Positions 8,724 to 17,374 are shown, numbered from the stretch's first letter. The stretch is 64,000 nt of DNA from Hydrogenispora ethanolica (GCF_004340685.1 NZ_SLUN01000009.1:46950-110949), one strand, 5' to 3'. Program-made: numbers and translations. Notes: generated from the sequence alone by a model not told the origin.

Positions 8724-10408
8724 GTGCATTCGATGATGAATACCTGGAGTATCTGGTTTGGTTTCGCGGCCACGTTGATCATCGGCGGGCTGGCGGTTAC
8801 CGCATGGCGCCACCGCTTCGCGCCCGGAGCCTTGCCTTTTATGGTGTTCATGCTGGCGCAGTCACAGTGGTCCATCGGGATTTTATTCGGCATCGGCGGC
8901 GCCACGGTAGCGGTCAAGCTCGCTTGGATGTATTTTTATATGGGTGCCGCGTATATCTGTCTGCTGTCCTGGGTCGCGATGGCGCTCCAAATGAGCGGGG
9001 CCGCCAGGGAATTCTCCCGGAAGACGCTGGCAGGGACGGCGCTGGGCATGGCCGTGCTCTATCTCCTCGCCGTCAGCAACTGGCAAGGCTGGTTCCTGGC
9101 GGAAATCCGGGTGGCCGGCAATCAGTTGCAGGGGCGGCGGGGCCCCTTTTACTGGCTGACGCTTGGCTCGCTTTACGGGTTGTTTTTGTGGGGAGTCATC
9201 CTCTTCATCCGCCAGTATGGCCGGTCCTGCGGCCTGCGGCGGCGACGGGCCGGAGTGATGCTCATGAGTATCGTGCCCATGCTGCTGCTGAATCTGGTGA
9301 ATGTTTATTGTATCCAGCGCTATCATCGCAGCCTCCCCGAACCGTTTCCCATCTTTTTCGCCATCACCGATCTGATAATGGCCTGGGGGATTTTCCGGTG
9401 GCGGTTCTTTGACATCATGCCGGGGGCCAAGCGGTGGTGGCGGAGAAAATGGGCGACAGCCTGATCATCCTGGACACGCAGGATTATATCGTGGCCCTGA
9501 ATCCCGCCGCCCAACGGCTGCTGGGCAAGGACCCGGAGGCGCTCGTCGGGGCAAAGCTGCGGGAGGTCTTCGATTTCTGGCCTTCGCTCTGCCAGGCGGT
9601 TTCGGACGGAGCTCTCAAGACGGTGGAAGAGCGCTGTGAGCTAGGCGGGATGCGACATTTCCAGATCCATCTTACGCCGCTCCGGGATCCGCGCCAGCGG
9701 CCGCTCGGCAAGGTCATTCTGCTGCACGATATGACCGAGCAGAAGCAGGCCGCCGCCCGTTTGCTTGAACAGCAGAAGGCCCTGGCGATCCTGACGGAGC
9801 GGGACCGGATTAGCCGGGAACTTCACGACGGCCAGGGGCAGATCTGGGGTTATTTCAATATGCAGCTTGAGGCGGCCCGCAGCTTGATCGCAAGGAACAA
9901 CGCGGCCGGCGCCGCAGAATTGCTGGCGCAACTCGCCGGCGTGGTCCGGACGGTCCACGCCGGCATCCGCGAGTCCATCGACGGATTGCAGACTGCGGCC
10001 GCCGCCGCGGGTGATCTGCTGCAGAGGTTGTCGGAGTATCTGGACTGGTTCGGCCGGAACTACGGGATTCGGACCGAGCTGGCGGTCGCCGGGGAATCGC
10101 TGGCGGGGAAATTGTCGCCGGTTACCGAGGCGCAACTGCTGCGGATCGTCCAGGAAGCCTTGGCCAATGCCAAGAAACATGCCAATCCCAGCCGGATCCT
10201 GGTAACGGTGGCGGGTGGGGCCGGCCGGGCGACCATCACGGTGGAGGATGACGGCTGCGGCTTCGAGCCGGATCCGGGCCAGCGGAACCGGGGGAGTTAC
10301 GGCTTGAAGATCATGCGGGAGCGGGCGGAGGACATCGGCGGCGAGCTGCGGGTGGAGTCGGCGGTGGGGTCGGGAACCCGGGTGACGGTGAGCGTCAGGC
10401 TGGAGTAA
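8724..10408 (+). pseudogene. 7TM-type sensor histidine kinase, interrupted by a frameshift
   Basis: Two overlapping frames together give one kinase. The first (8724-9464) has an N-terminal 7TM sensor region ending FRWRFFDIMPGAK and then runs into an unrelated tail. The second (from about 9434) continues VVAEKMGDSLIILD with a PAS domain, a HisKA_3 dimerisation box (ERDRISRELHDGQGQ, phospho-His in ELHDG) and a HATPase_c domain (EALANAKKHA, DDGCGFEP, GSYGLKIMRERA). In intact relatives the segments are joined in one frame, so about one base appears lost near 9430-9440. It is followed 72 bases later by a cognate NarL-type regulator. It may be a real inactivation, two separately translated halves, or a sequencing error. 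Confidence 0.85.
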
Positions 10409-10480
10409 GGCGGCGCGCGGGACCGGGAGGAGACCGCCGCGGATTGGTAGTCAATCGAGGCTTGGAGAGGTCGAACGGGC

Positions 10481-11158
10481 ATGAAGGTATTGTTGGTCGA
10501 TGATCACGCGTTGTTTTTGGAAGGGCTGAAGAATTTATTAGTTGCCAATGATTTTGAGGTGATCGGAACCGCCCGGAGCAGTCTGGATGCACTGAGCAAG
10601 GTCGAACTGTTGCGGCCGGATCTGATCTTGATGGATATCCAGATGCCGGGCTGCAACGGGATCGAAACGACCCGGATGATCAAGGAGAAATATCCGGAGA
10701 TCAAGATCGTGATGCTGACGGTCTTTCAGGATGACGCCAATCTCTTTGAGGCGATCCGGGCCGGGGCCTCCGGCTATCTGCTCAAGGGGATGGAGAAGGA
10801 GAAATTTCTGGAGCTGCTGGCGGGGATCGCCGACGGCGAATCGCCGTTGTCGCCGGGATTGGCCGCCCGGGTGCTGGCGGAGTTCGCGCGGCGGGAAAAC
10901 GAACGCGTCCGCGACGAGGCTGTCAGCCAGGAAATGACGACGGTCCTGACGCCCCGGCAGATCGCGATCCTGCAGGGAGTAGCCCAAGGTCTGACCTACA
11001 AGGAGGTTGCCGACGCCATGGGCCTGAGCGAGGCCGCCATCAAATACCATATGGGCGAGATCACCGGCCGGCTCCAGCTGAAGAACCGTTCGCAAGCGGT
11101 GGCCTATGCGATGGAGATGGGCCTGCTCAAGGAGGGAAAGTCAGGCAAGGAACGCTAG
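10481..11158 (+). CDS. NarL/FixJ-type response regulator
   Basis: The 225-residue protein has an N-terminal receiver domain with acidic pair Asp7-Asp8, phospho-acceptor Asp52 (LILMDIQMPG) and the switch Lys of YLLKG. A C-terminal LuxR/GerE helix-turn-helix follows (LTPRQIAILQGVAQGLTYKE, then AIKYHMGEITGRL). It should be a DNA-binding transcription factor controlled by the adjacent kinase at 8724-10408. A ggagagg ribosome site precedes the ATG. All residues needed for phosphorylation look present, even though the partner kinase is frameshifted. Confidence 0.95.
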   Translation: MKVLLVDDHALFLEGLKNLLVANDFEVIGTARSSLDALSKVELLRPDLILMDIQMPGCNGIETTRMIKEKYPEIKIVMLTVFQDDANLFEAIRAGASGYLLKGMEKEKFLELLAGIADGESPLSPGLAARVLAEFARRENERVRDEAVSQEMTTVLTPRQIAILQGVAQGLTYKEVADAMGLSEAAIKYHMGEITGRLQLKNRSQAVAYAMEMGLLKEGKSGKER

Positions 11159-11167
11159 GCCCATGGA

Positions 11168-11440
11168 ATGCCCGGAAGGGCGAGTCGGGAAAAACATTCA
11201 ATCGACTTTTATCCGGCCTGTTCCTTTGTGCTGTACAAGATCTGTCAGGAGGCGCTGACCAACGCCGTCCGCCACGGGGAGGCGCGGAACGTGACCATCA
11301 TTCTGAAAGAGGCCGGCCGTCTGATCCGGCTAATCATCATCGACGACGGCCACGGTTGCCGGGAGATCAAAAAAGGAGCCGGCCTGTCCGGAATGGAACA
11401 GCGGGTGAAGACGCTGAATGGCGAGATCCTTTTTTACTAA
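11168..11440 (+). pseudogene. Fragment of a sensor kinase ATPase domain
   Basis: About 80 codons match only the C-terminal part of a HisKA_3-type kinase: LYKICQEALTNAVRHGEA (N-box), then IIIDDGHGCREIKKGAGL (G1 box) and SGMEQRVKTLNGEI. The phospho-His region is missing. The frame stops exactly where the DnaA-box-like array begins, so the last strands of the domain are gone. It lies directly after the response regulator and is probably the residue of a second kinase gene truncated by the repeat array. Confidence 0.75.
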
Positions 11441-11473
11441 GAAGAGCTTGCCTGGCGATCCAAATCTTCCTGG

Positions 11474-11896
11474 TTATCCACAGCCAAAATTCATTAACCC
11501 CATTCAACGATCTCGTTTATCCACAGGAATAGATGGTTTATTCACAAAAAGAACTCTTTTATTCACAAAATGAGCTTGCCCGACGACTGAAAGAACTCTT
11601 TTTCCCCAAAAAGAGCTCATTCATTCACAAAAAGAGCTCGCTTATCCACAAAAAGAGCTCGCCCGACGATTGAATGAGCTCATTCATTCACAGAAAGAGC
11701 TCGTTTATTCACAAAAAGAGCTTGCCCGGCGACCGAAAGAGCTCATTATCCACAAAAAGAGCTTGCCCGGTGACTGAAAGAGCTCATTATTCCCAAAATG
11801 AGCTTGTTGAACGACTGAGAGAGCTCATTATTCTCAAAAAGAGTTCATTATTCACAAAAAGAGCTCATTATCAATAAAAATGGCTAATTATTCATA
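11474..11896 (+). repeat. Array of DnaA-box-like 9-mers in phase
   Basis: Exact TTATNCACA boxes lie at 11474, 11517, 11538, 11559, 11642, 11705, 11746 and 11848. Single-mismatch copies are at 11621, 11684, 11787, 11828 and 11888. All are on the + strand. From 11517 on, spacings are about 21 bp or about 41-42 bp, which keeps them on one face of the helix. Between boxes the sequence repeats aaaagagctc and tgcccggcgactgaaagagc-like words. No dnaA or dnaN gene is near. TTATNCACA is the established high-affinity DnaA box; binding here is inference. The short open frame across the region is only a by-product of the repeat. Confidence 0.85.
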
Positions 11897-12985
11897 AAAA
11901 TAGCTCATTTACAATAAAGATCAAAGTTTCGGAAGCTTTCCGGAACCTGAGGAAAGAGGGCCGGGGATTCCCCGTATATCGTTGTGAAAACGTGAGGGCT
12001 TTTTTCGTGATTCATGGTCGTCGGCTCCGGTGTGTTTCCGCCTGAAGGCGGGCAGGGAGTGAATCGGCCACTCCCTGCACCCGGCCGCCCAAGGGGACGC
12101 TGCTTCCCCTTGGGTATCCCCTCCAATGGCCGGTCCTTCCTTGGACCGGTAAGGTAAATGGACATTGATGTTTTGCCACCGGCCTCCCTTGCCGGCGGCT
12201 TCCGGGTCGGTTCCATGCTGCCGACGGCGGTGATTTCATCCGCCATCAACGCCGCGGTGCCGCCGTCCATGGCGGCGGGTGCTCGATGCGACATCCGATC
12301 TTTGTAGTAAAGATTTTATTGGACCCATTTGTTTACCAGCGGTCAGCACGGAGGCTGAACGGCACGACATTGTGAAGGGAAAACATCGCCGTCGCCATCT
12401 CGAACCGTTTCCAAACAGCGCCGCGGCGCTCGGCTGGACTGAAGAGGGGCTATTATCCCGTGGGATAAAAAACTCCTAACAATTCTATCCTGTAAGATAA
12501 TTACAATAATGAATCCGATGTGATATCGTATAAGGGTAATCTATAAATGGATGTTTGGGGGAATGGAGTGGAAACGTGACTCCTTGCGAAGGCGACACGT
12601 GACCATTGGCATATTGATACATTACGACGCAAGCGTTATCATAAATGAAGATGGAACGATAAACGAGGCAGGCTCCGGAGGAGCGGCTGGAGGCGGTGGA
12701 AGAGGGGAACGGAAGGTCGGCTTTCTGATAAAAGTATAGGATCTTTATACTTTATTTCCGCCGGAGACTATACTTTCGGATAGTGCCGTTTTTATCCGGA
12801 CCTGGTATGATAGAGAAGGACAACCGCTAACGGACGGGCATTTTTTTAATAAGGATTGCAACCTTACATCTCTATTTATTCTCATATTCGGCGGGAGAGC
12901 CAAAGAACTTTAGCGGAAAATTTTTGCTTCGCTGTTGCGGTGCGCCGTAGGGGGCAGTGGAGATTCTGAGGGAGCGAACAAAGCG
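11897..12985. other. Long gene-free stretch
   Basis: No credible gene is seen between the box array and the receiver-like gene. It holds a chain of GC-rich hairpins (12038-12149), AT-rich sequence near 12480-12550, and a TATACTTT direct repeat around 12740-12775 near a TGGTATGAT that could be an extended -10. Open frames on either strand have no ribosome site or family signal. Confidence 0.5.
12038..12149. repeat. Chain of four adjacent GC-rich hairpins
   Basis: Four stem-loops follow each other almost without spacers: ccgcc/ggcgg (12038-12051), gcagggagtg/cactccctgc (12052-12078), a 10-bp stem cccaagggga/tccccttggg (12088-12114) and ccggtcc/ggaccgg (12130-12149). A weaker fifth (ccggc/gccgg) follows near 12180. 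No T run is present. It may be a structured repeat or RNA. Confidence 0.7.
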
Positions 12986-13330
12986 ATGCGACGCGTGGAA
13001 GTCGTTTTTTACGGAAACTCCGTCTATCTGGCCGGACTTGCGGCCTATCTGCGGGCGGAGCCGGAACTGTGTATCACCCAGGTGGAGTCGCCTTTGGAAG
13101 AAGCGTTGGAAGAGTTGAAGATGCTCCGGCCGGATGTGGTGATTTTTGATTGCGGCACTTTGAAACCGTCACGAGTCGTCGACCTGTCACGAAACTATCC
13201 CGGCTCCCGTTTCATCGGACTGGATCTGATCAACAGTTATCTCAAGGTCTTTTCCGGGAAGGGAGCACGGATGGCTAACTTGAATGATCTCGGGCGGATC
13301 ATCGGCGAGGGATGGGATGGAGGAGAATGA
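12986..13330 (+). CDS. Receiver-like (pseudo-receiver) single-domain protein
   Basis: The 114-residue product resembles a response-regulator receiver fold: VEVVFYGNSVYLAGLAAYL, then LEELKMLRPDVVIFDCG with Asp55 at the phospho-acceptor position. The acidic pair normally after strand 1 is replaced by YGN, and the switch Lys is not evident. It may therefore signal without phosphorylation, or be decaying. ATG 12986 is chosen for the GAGGGAG about ten bases upstream. No output domain is present, and it sits alone in a repeat-rich region. Confidence 0.55.
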   Translation: MRRVEVVFYGNSVYLAGLAAYLRAEPELCITQVESPLEEALEELKMLRPDVVIFDCGTLKPSRVVDLSRNYPGSRFIGLDLINSYLKVFSGKGARMANLNDLGRIIGEGWDGGE

Positions 13331-13351
13331 AAGGGGAAGGGTGGAAGTATG

Positions 13352-13440
13352 GAAGTCGAAAGTTAAAAGTCGAAAGTCGAAAAGTAGTCGAAAGTCGAAA
13401 AGTAGTCGAAAGTCAAAAGTTAGAAGTCGAAAGTCAAAGG
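13352..13440 (+). repeat. Low-complexity arm (AAGTCGAAAGTC words)
   Basis: About 90 bases are built from gaaagtcgaaa, agtcgaaaagtagtc and similar words. They are complementary to the arm at 13869-13975 on the other side of the four-helix-bundle remnant. Confidence 0.85.
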
Positions 13441-13486
13441 CTGAATGTTGCAAATGAATGATTTATGTTTTGGGTCTTGAGTTGTG

Positions 13487-13545
13487 ATAAACCAGCTAAA
13501 AAGCGGGGATGGTCTGAAGTAAGATAAAGTCGTTGTAAAAATTCT
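13487..13545 (+). repeat. Partial copy of the GTGATAAAGTC palindromic element
   Basis: gttgtgataaacc, a short GC-rich stem remnant and agataaagtcgtt match the left half of the element seen complete at 47663-47922. The GACTTTATCAC right half is missing. Confidence 0.55.
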
Positions 13546-13586
13546 CAGTTAGATTTTTCGATTTCAAAAAGTATTCAGGAGGCCTT

Positions 13587-13858
13587 TTGGCTACGGTTGA
13601 AAGATTTGAAGATCTTGAGGTTTGGATAAAAGCGCGTGAGCTCACAAAGTTAATCTATGAAATTACCGCGAAAGATGATTTTGCGAAGGATTTTGGTCTT
13701 CGAGATCAGCTCAGACGCGCGTATGTTGCTTTTGATAATGGTTTCATTGATGATTCCTCATGTGAAAAGCTTATTTTTTTGCTGAAGAAATCAGTCGAAT
13801 GATTTTTGGGCTGATGAGTTACCTACGGACATCAAAAAATGGAATTGGACCGAAATGA
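13587..13858 (+). pseudogene. Decayed four-helix-bundle (S23/Avd-like) gene
   Basis: The frame starts at a TTG and reads [20 protein letters not shown] and [11 protein letters not shown], the N-terminal signature of the four-helix-bundle family originally found in 23S rRNA intervening sequences. The middle of the family is absent. The C-terminal part ([17 protein letters not shown]) continues in another frame up to a stop at 13856. So the gene carries an internal deletion and a frameshift. It lies between two complementary low-complexity arms. Confidence 0.8.
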
Positions 13859-13868
13859 TTTAATCTTT

Positions 13869-13975
13869 TACCATCTAATCTTTTGACTCTTTGACTTTCG
13901 GACATTCGACTCTTCGACTCTTTGTCATTCGACTCTTTGACATTGGACTCTTCTACTGACCCTTCAAACCTTTGA
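13869..13975 (+). repeat. Low-complexity arm (GACTCTTTGACTTTCG words)
   Basis: Built from ttcgactctttg, tttgactttcgga and gacattcgactc words, it is largely the reverse complement of the arm at 13352-13440. The two could pair in RNA or DNA across the gene remnant between them. Confidence 0.85.
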
Positions 13976-14005
13976 CATCTGATTTATCAATCGGAGGTGG
14001 CGCAT

Positions 14006-14209
14006 TTGCATCAAAAGATTCACGAATTAATCGGTGAGCTGCAAACCCTGGGTTATCATGACTTTCAAATCAAACAGATCATCCGGGATATGATCGGTTC
14101 GTCCGATCTGAACAGGCTGAGTGCGGCGGAGCAGCGGGAATTGGTGAGCGGGTTGGAGGAGTATGTCCGGTTTGCAATGAAATGCAAGACGGTGCAAAGG
14201 GCTCGCTAA
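14006..14209 (+). CDS. Small conserved protein, paralogue of the 8362 product
   Basis: The 67-residue product reads MHQKIHELIGELQTLGYHDF. It shares LGYHxFQxKQII, DLxxLS, EQ and LEEYVxFAxKC with the protein at 8362-8568. TTG 14006 is chosen because a strong ggaggtgg site lies 5-7 bases upstream; the alternative GTG at 13997 overlaps that site. A terminator follows. The family is not recognised by name. The conserved Cys near the C-terminus and the KQII motif in both copies suggest constrained function. The next gene downstream is the first of the polysaccharide locus. Confidence 0.75.
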   Translation: MHQKIHELIGELQTLGYHDFQIKQIIRDMIGSSDLNRLSAAEQRELVSGLEEYVRFAMKCKTVQRAR

Positions 14210-14252
14210 AGAAACGGTGAGTGGCGTTCTTGGATTGTTGCGAAAAACAAAG

Positions 14253-14278
14253 AACCGGGAAATGCTCGGTTTTTTGTT
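14253..14278 (+). terminator. Intrinsic terminator after small gene
   Basis: aaccggg pairs with ctcggtt (one G-T pair) around an aaatg loop, followed by a T-rich run. Confidence 0.75.
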
Positions 14279-14666
14279 TACCCTTGGAGGGCCGGATTTT
14301 TTCATAAATTTGCAGGTCTTACCATTTTTAACATGTTTGTTACAGGAAAAAAACGTATCCTAGTCGAATTAATGAAAACAAAGGCAATTCCAAGAGAACG
14401 GTTGGAAATCCAAACGATTTCAAAGATATTGGTTCGTTTTGGAAAAATGGCTTGAACAACTGAAGGGTTTGATACGTCAAAGAGTGGAGCGGGTTCGGAA
14501 GATATTTTTTTGAATACCGGGTTTACCGAAACGATTGGGCGGAATTTCATGAAAATTGTTGGAAAGACATTAGGAATTACAAAGAAAAAAACTTTTTTGC
14601 CGATATTCATAACGAATCGAACAGATAATCAACTTGGTCGTGAGCGTGAAAAAGGGGGAAACGCGG
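14279..14666 (+). other. Region upstream of the polysaccharide locus
   Basis: These ~390 bases carry no recognisable gene. They are AT-richer than the flanks and should hold the promoter and leader of the WbaP-type gene, but no -10/-35 pair with correct spacing stood out. Confidence 0.4.
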
Positions 14667-16193
14667 ATGTCCGTTGAATCGCAGCGGGTTTTGGAGGGAT
14701 TTGGCGGCGAAGGTGTGGGGCCGCAAACGATATATCAGGAGTGTATCTTGAAATTACCCAAGCTCAACTTGGCGGCCCGGTTGGGCCGCTCGCTGGCGCC
14801 TGTGATCCTGGTGGCCATCGATTATCTGGCGGTTGTTTTGGCTCTCGTGCTCAGCGACGGGGTCCGGCAGATCATCATGAAGTACTTTCTCGAAGTCGGG
14901 CCTTTTACTTTAAACCCCGTTTTTTTCTTCTTCACTATTCCTTTGGTGTATTTGGGATTTATCTCCTATGAAAAGCTGTATACCAAGCGAATGCCCTTTT
15001 GGCAGTGTACTGAGAAATTTCTGAAGATCAGCACCTATTCCTCGGTCGTCCTCATCGGCCTGCTCTTCTTTTCCGGCTGGAGCGCCAGCTTTTCCCGGCT
15101 TTTCCTGGTCAGCAACTGGCTCATCTCTTTTGTGGTGCTGGTAGTCTTCCGCTACATTGGGAAACGATTGATGGTCAGGAGCGGTCTGTGGAGAAAACCC
15201 GTGCTCTTCCTCGGTTCTTCGACCACCGCTGAGCTGATCCAGGCGGCCTTTGAAGAAGAACCCAATATGGGCTACCAGATCGCCGGAGTCATCGACGACC
15301 ATCCGGCCCGGGGACGAGACGCCCGGTTTCCGGTCCATCAAAATATGAATGACGTGGAATCAATGCTCAAGTCCAGCGACATTCAGGATGTGATGATCGC
15401 GGCGGATGGGATCAAGCGGGAGCAATTGATCGATCTGGTCAACCGCATCCAACCATTGGTCAAGAGCCTGGTGGTGATCCCCGATCTGATCGGGGTTCCC
15501 ATGAGCAATATGGAAGTCAATACCTTGCTCAACCAGAAGGTCATTCTGCTCAACACCAAGAATAATCTCACCAATGCCTGGAACATATTGTGGAAGCGGC
15601 TATTCGATCTGGTGGCCGGCACGCTCATCGCGATTCTGGCGACGCCGCTGATTCTCCTGATTGCGCTCTGGATCCGGCTGGACTCGAAAGGCCCGGCCTT
15701 TTACAATGCCAAGCGGATCGGCAAGAACGGCCGGGAGTTTATCTGTTACAAATTCCGGACCATGCACGTGAATGGCGATGCCTTGCTCGACGAGTATTTT
15801 GACCGGAATCCCGAAGCGAGGGAAGAATGGGAGCGTTTCGCCAAGCTGAAGACGGCGGATCCCCGCGTCACCAGGGCCGGACGGTTTTTGCGCCGGTTCT
15901 CCCTGGACGAGCTGCCTCAGGTCTACAACGTCCTCTTAGGCAACATGAGCCTGGTAGGGCCTAGGCCATACCTGCCACGGGAAAAAGAGAAAATGGGTTA
16001 TTATTACGATACGATCATCGAGACCGTGCCGGGAATCACCGGGCTGTGGCAGACCGGCGGCCGGAATGACGTGGAGTTTGAGGGCAGGCTGGGGATGGAC
16101 AGCTGGTATGTGCGGAATTGGTCCTTTTGGCTGGATGTGATATTGCTCCTGAAAACGGTGAAGGTCGTGCTGGGGAAACGAGGGGCGTATTAG
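14667..16193 (+). CDS. Undecaprenyl-phosphate sugar-1-phosphate transferase (WbaP-type)
   Basis: The 508-residue membrane enzyme starts the repeat unit by moving a sugar phosphate onto undecaprenyl phosphate. An N-terminal region has about four to five membrane helices (residues ~25-150). A Rossmann-like middle domain follows, then the bacterial sugar transferase domain from about residue 309 (KRLFDLVAG, YKFRTM, FSLDELPQVYNVL, MSLVGPRPYLPRE, PGITGLWQTGGRND). This architecture is that of WbaP. ATG 14667 follows aaggggga; TTG 14634 is a weaker alternative. It heads the polysaccharide locus. Part of its coding sequence is duplicated at 17116-17372. Sugar specificity is unknown. Confidence 0.92.
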   Translation: MSVESQRVLEGFGGEGVGPQTIYQECILKLPKLNLAARLGRSLAPVILVAIDYLAVVLALVLSDGVRQIIMKYFLEVGPFTLNPVFFFFTIPLVYLGFISYEKLYTKRMPFWQCTEKFLKISTYSSVVLIGLLFFSGWSASFSRLFLVSNWLISFVVLVVFRYIGKRLMVRSGLWRKPVLFLGSSTTAELIQAAFEEEPNMGYQIAGVIDDHPARGRDARFPVHQNMNDVESMLKSSDIQDVMIAADGIKREQLIDLVNRIQPLVKSLVVIPDLIGVPMSNMEVNTLLNQKVILLNTKNNLTNAWNILWKRLFDLVAGTLIAILATPLILLIALWIRLDSKGPAFYNAKRIGKNGREFICYKFRTMHVNGDALLDEYFDRNPEAREEWERFAKLKTADPRVTRAGRFLRRFSLDELPQVYNVLLGNMSLVGPRPYLPREKEKMGYYYDTIIETVPGITGLWQTGGRNDVEFEGRLGMDSWYVRNWSFWLDVILLLKTVKVVLGKRGAY

Positions 16194-16199
16194 GGCGTG

Positions 16200-16500
16200 A
16201 GCGGTTGTGGATGTGGATGTGGAGAGTTCGTGGTTGGTAGTTGGTGGTTCTTAAGTTGTAGTTGGGTATAGGGTTCGTGGTTCGTAAAATTGAGGGTTGG
16301 TCATCAATGTCTAAGGTTGGTAGTTGAAGAACTTGAATTAACTTCCAGAATAACATCAACAACTACGAACCACGAACTTGAATCAGCAATCAGATCATCA
16401 TCATCTACCACGAACTTGAATTATCAACCAGAATGACACCTACAACCACGAGCCATGAACTTGAGTCAGCAATCAGAATCAGCATCATTCAGAATTTTGC
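16200..16500 (+). repeat. Intergenic element: G/T-rich arm plus complementary A/C-rich arm
   Basis: 16200-16335 consists of gttggtagttggtggttc-like words. 16345-16500 consists of aacaactacgaaccacgaac-like words, its approximate reverse complement. No gene is present. It is the first of six such elements up to 20.4 kb. Confidence 0.85.
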
Positions 16501-16533
16501 ATCGCCAACAAAACAAATAAAGAGGCGAAAACG

Positions 16534-16854
16534 ATGGATAATGAAAAATTTCAAGCTCTAATATTGGAGCATTTGGCGAAGCTGGACCAGGAAATGGCGG
16601 ATATAAAAAATAACATGGCTACTAAGGACGAACTCAACCGGGCGATTGCCGATATAAAAAATAATATGGTCACCAAGGACGATCTCAACCGGGGGATTGC
16701 CGAAAGTCAAAAAGATATTATTGCAATGCTCCAACATATTGAGAAGAAGCTTGATCTCCAAAATGAGCAAATGGAAGATAAGTTTGACGCTCTTAATGAC
16801 CGTTTATTCAGCCAGGAAACTCAGTTGCAGCGGCTTAAAAAACAGGCTCGATGA
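16534..16854 (+). CDS. Small coiled-coil protein
   Basis: The 106-residue product begins MDNEKFQALILEHLAKLDQE and continues as a helical, charged protein with a repeated MADIKNNMATKDELNRAI-like segment. Two such segments lie at about residues 20-54. A coiled coil is likely and no membrane segment is seen. Its N-terminus matches the product at 17610 (KFQxLxLEHLAxLxQE), so the two are paralogues. An agaggcg site precedes the ATG. Proteins of this type are common in Firmicutes; I know of no assigned role. It lies between two complementary-arm repeats. Confidence 0.7.
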   Translation: MDNEKFQALILEHLAKLDQEMADIKNNMATKDELNRAIADIKNNMVTKDDLNRGIAESQKDIIAMLQHIEKKLDLQNEQMEDKFDALNDRLFSQETQLQRLKKQAR

Positions 16855-16859
16855 AAGGC

Positions 16860-17000
16860 GGTGTTGGTTGGTGGTTTGTAGAATTGAGGGTTGGTTGTGA
16901 AGCTTAGAGTTGGTGGTTGGTAGTTCGAGATTCTACCACGAACTTGAATTATCATCCAGTGACTTTCACAGGATAACCTCAACAACTACGAACTATTCAG
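16860..17000 (+). repeat. Intergenic complementary-arm element
   Basis: ggttggtggtttgtag words at 16860-16925 face ctaccacgaacttg and caacaactacgaac words at 16932-16995. Confidence 0.8.
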
Positions 17001-17115
17001 ACGGAGAGCATAAACCGGAAATTTGTATAACTCTCCGCTGCGGGAGTCTCCCTTTGTAAAAGCAATTCATCAAGAAGAGATTCCATTATGAAGGAGACCA
17101 AGTTAACCTTTACTT

Positions 17116-17372
17116 GAAAACTTGGTGGTGGTCCCGGGCTTGAGCGGGGTTCCATGAGCAATATGGAAGTAAATACTTTGCGCAACCAGAAGGTGATCAT
17201 GCTTAACGTCGAGAATAATTTATCCAATTCATGGAATAAAGTTTCTAAACGTATATTCGATCCGGCGGCAGGCGTGCTCATCAGTATCCTCGCGCTGCCG
17301 CTGATGGTAGTGAACGCCGTCTGGATCCGGTTGGACTCCAAGGGCTCGGGCCTTTCATAATGTCGAGGGTGT
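17116..17372 (+). pseudogene. Internal fragment of the WbaP-type gene
   Basis: Bases here match 15469-15705 of the intact transferase gene. They read SNMEVNTLRNQKVIMLNVEN, then a KRIFDPAAG version of KRLFDLVAG and the IRLDSKG segment. One base is missing in the run before the first Met (ggggttccatg against ggggttcccatg). The fragment lacks both ends and the catalytic region. Confidence 0.9.
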
Positions 17373-17374
17373 TT

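Noticed and set aside
11674-11877. 67-codon frame across the box array
   Set aside because: The KSSFIHKK-type repeat is just the translation of the DNA repeat; there is no ribosome site and it breaks when unit length changes between 20 and 21 bp.
11905-12294. 129-codon minus-strand frame
   Set aside because: It spans the chain of hairpins; its composition reflects the palindromes and no start signal or family was recognised.
14302-14610. 102-codon minus-strand frame upstream of the WbaP-type gene
   Set aside because: It lies in AT-rich upstream sequence without a ribosome site; its Phe/Ile/Val-rich composition is that of an AT-rich leader read backwards.
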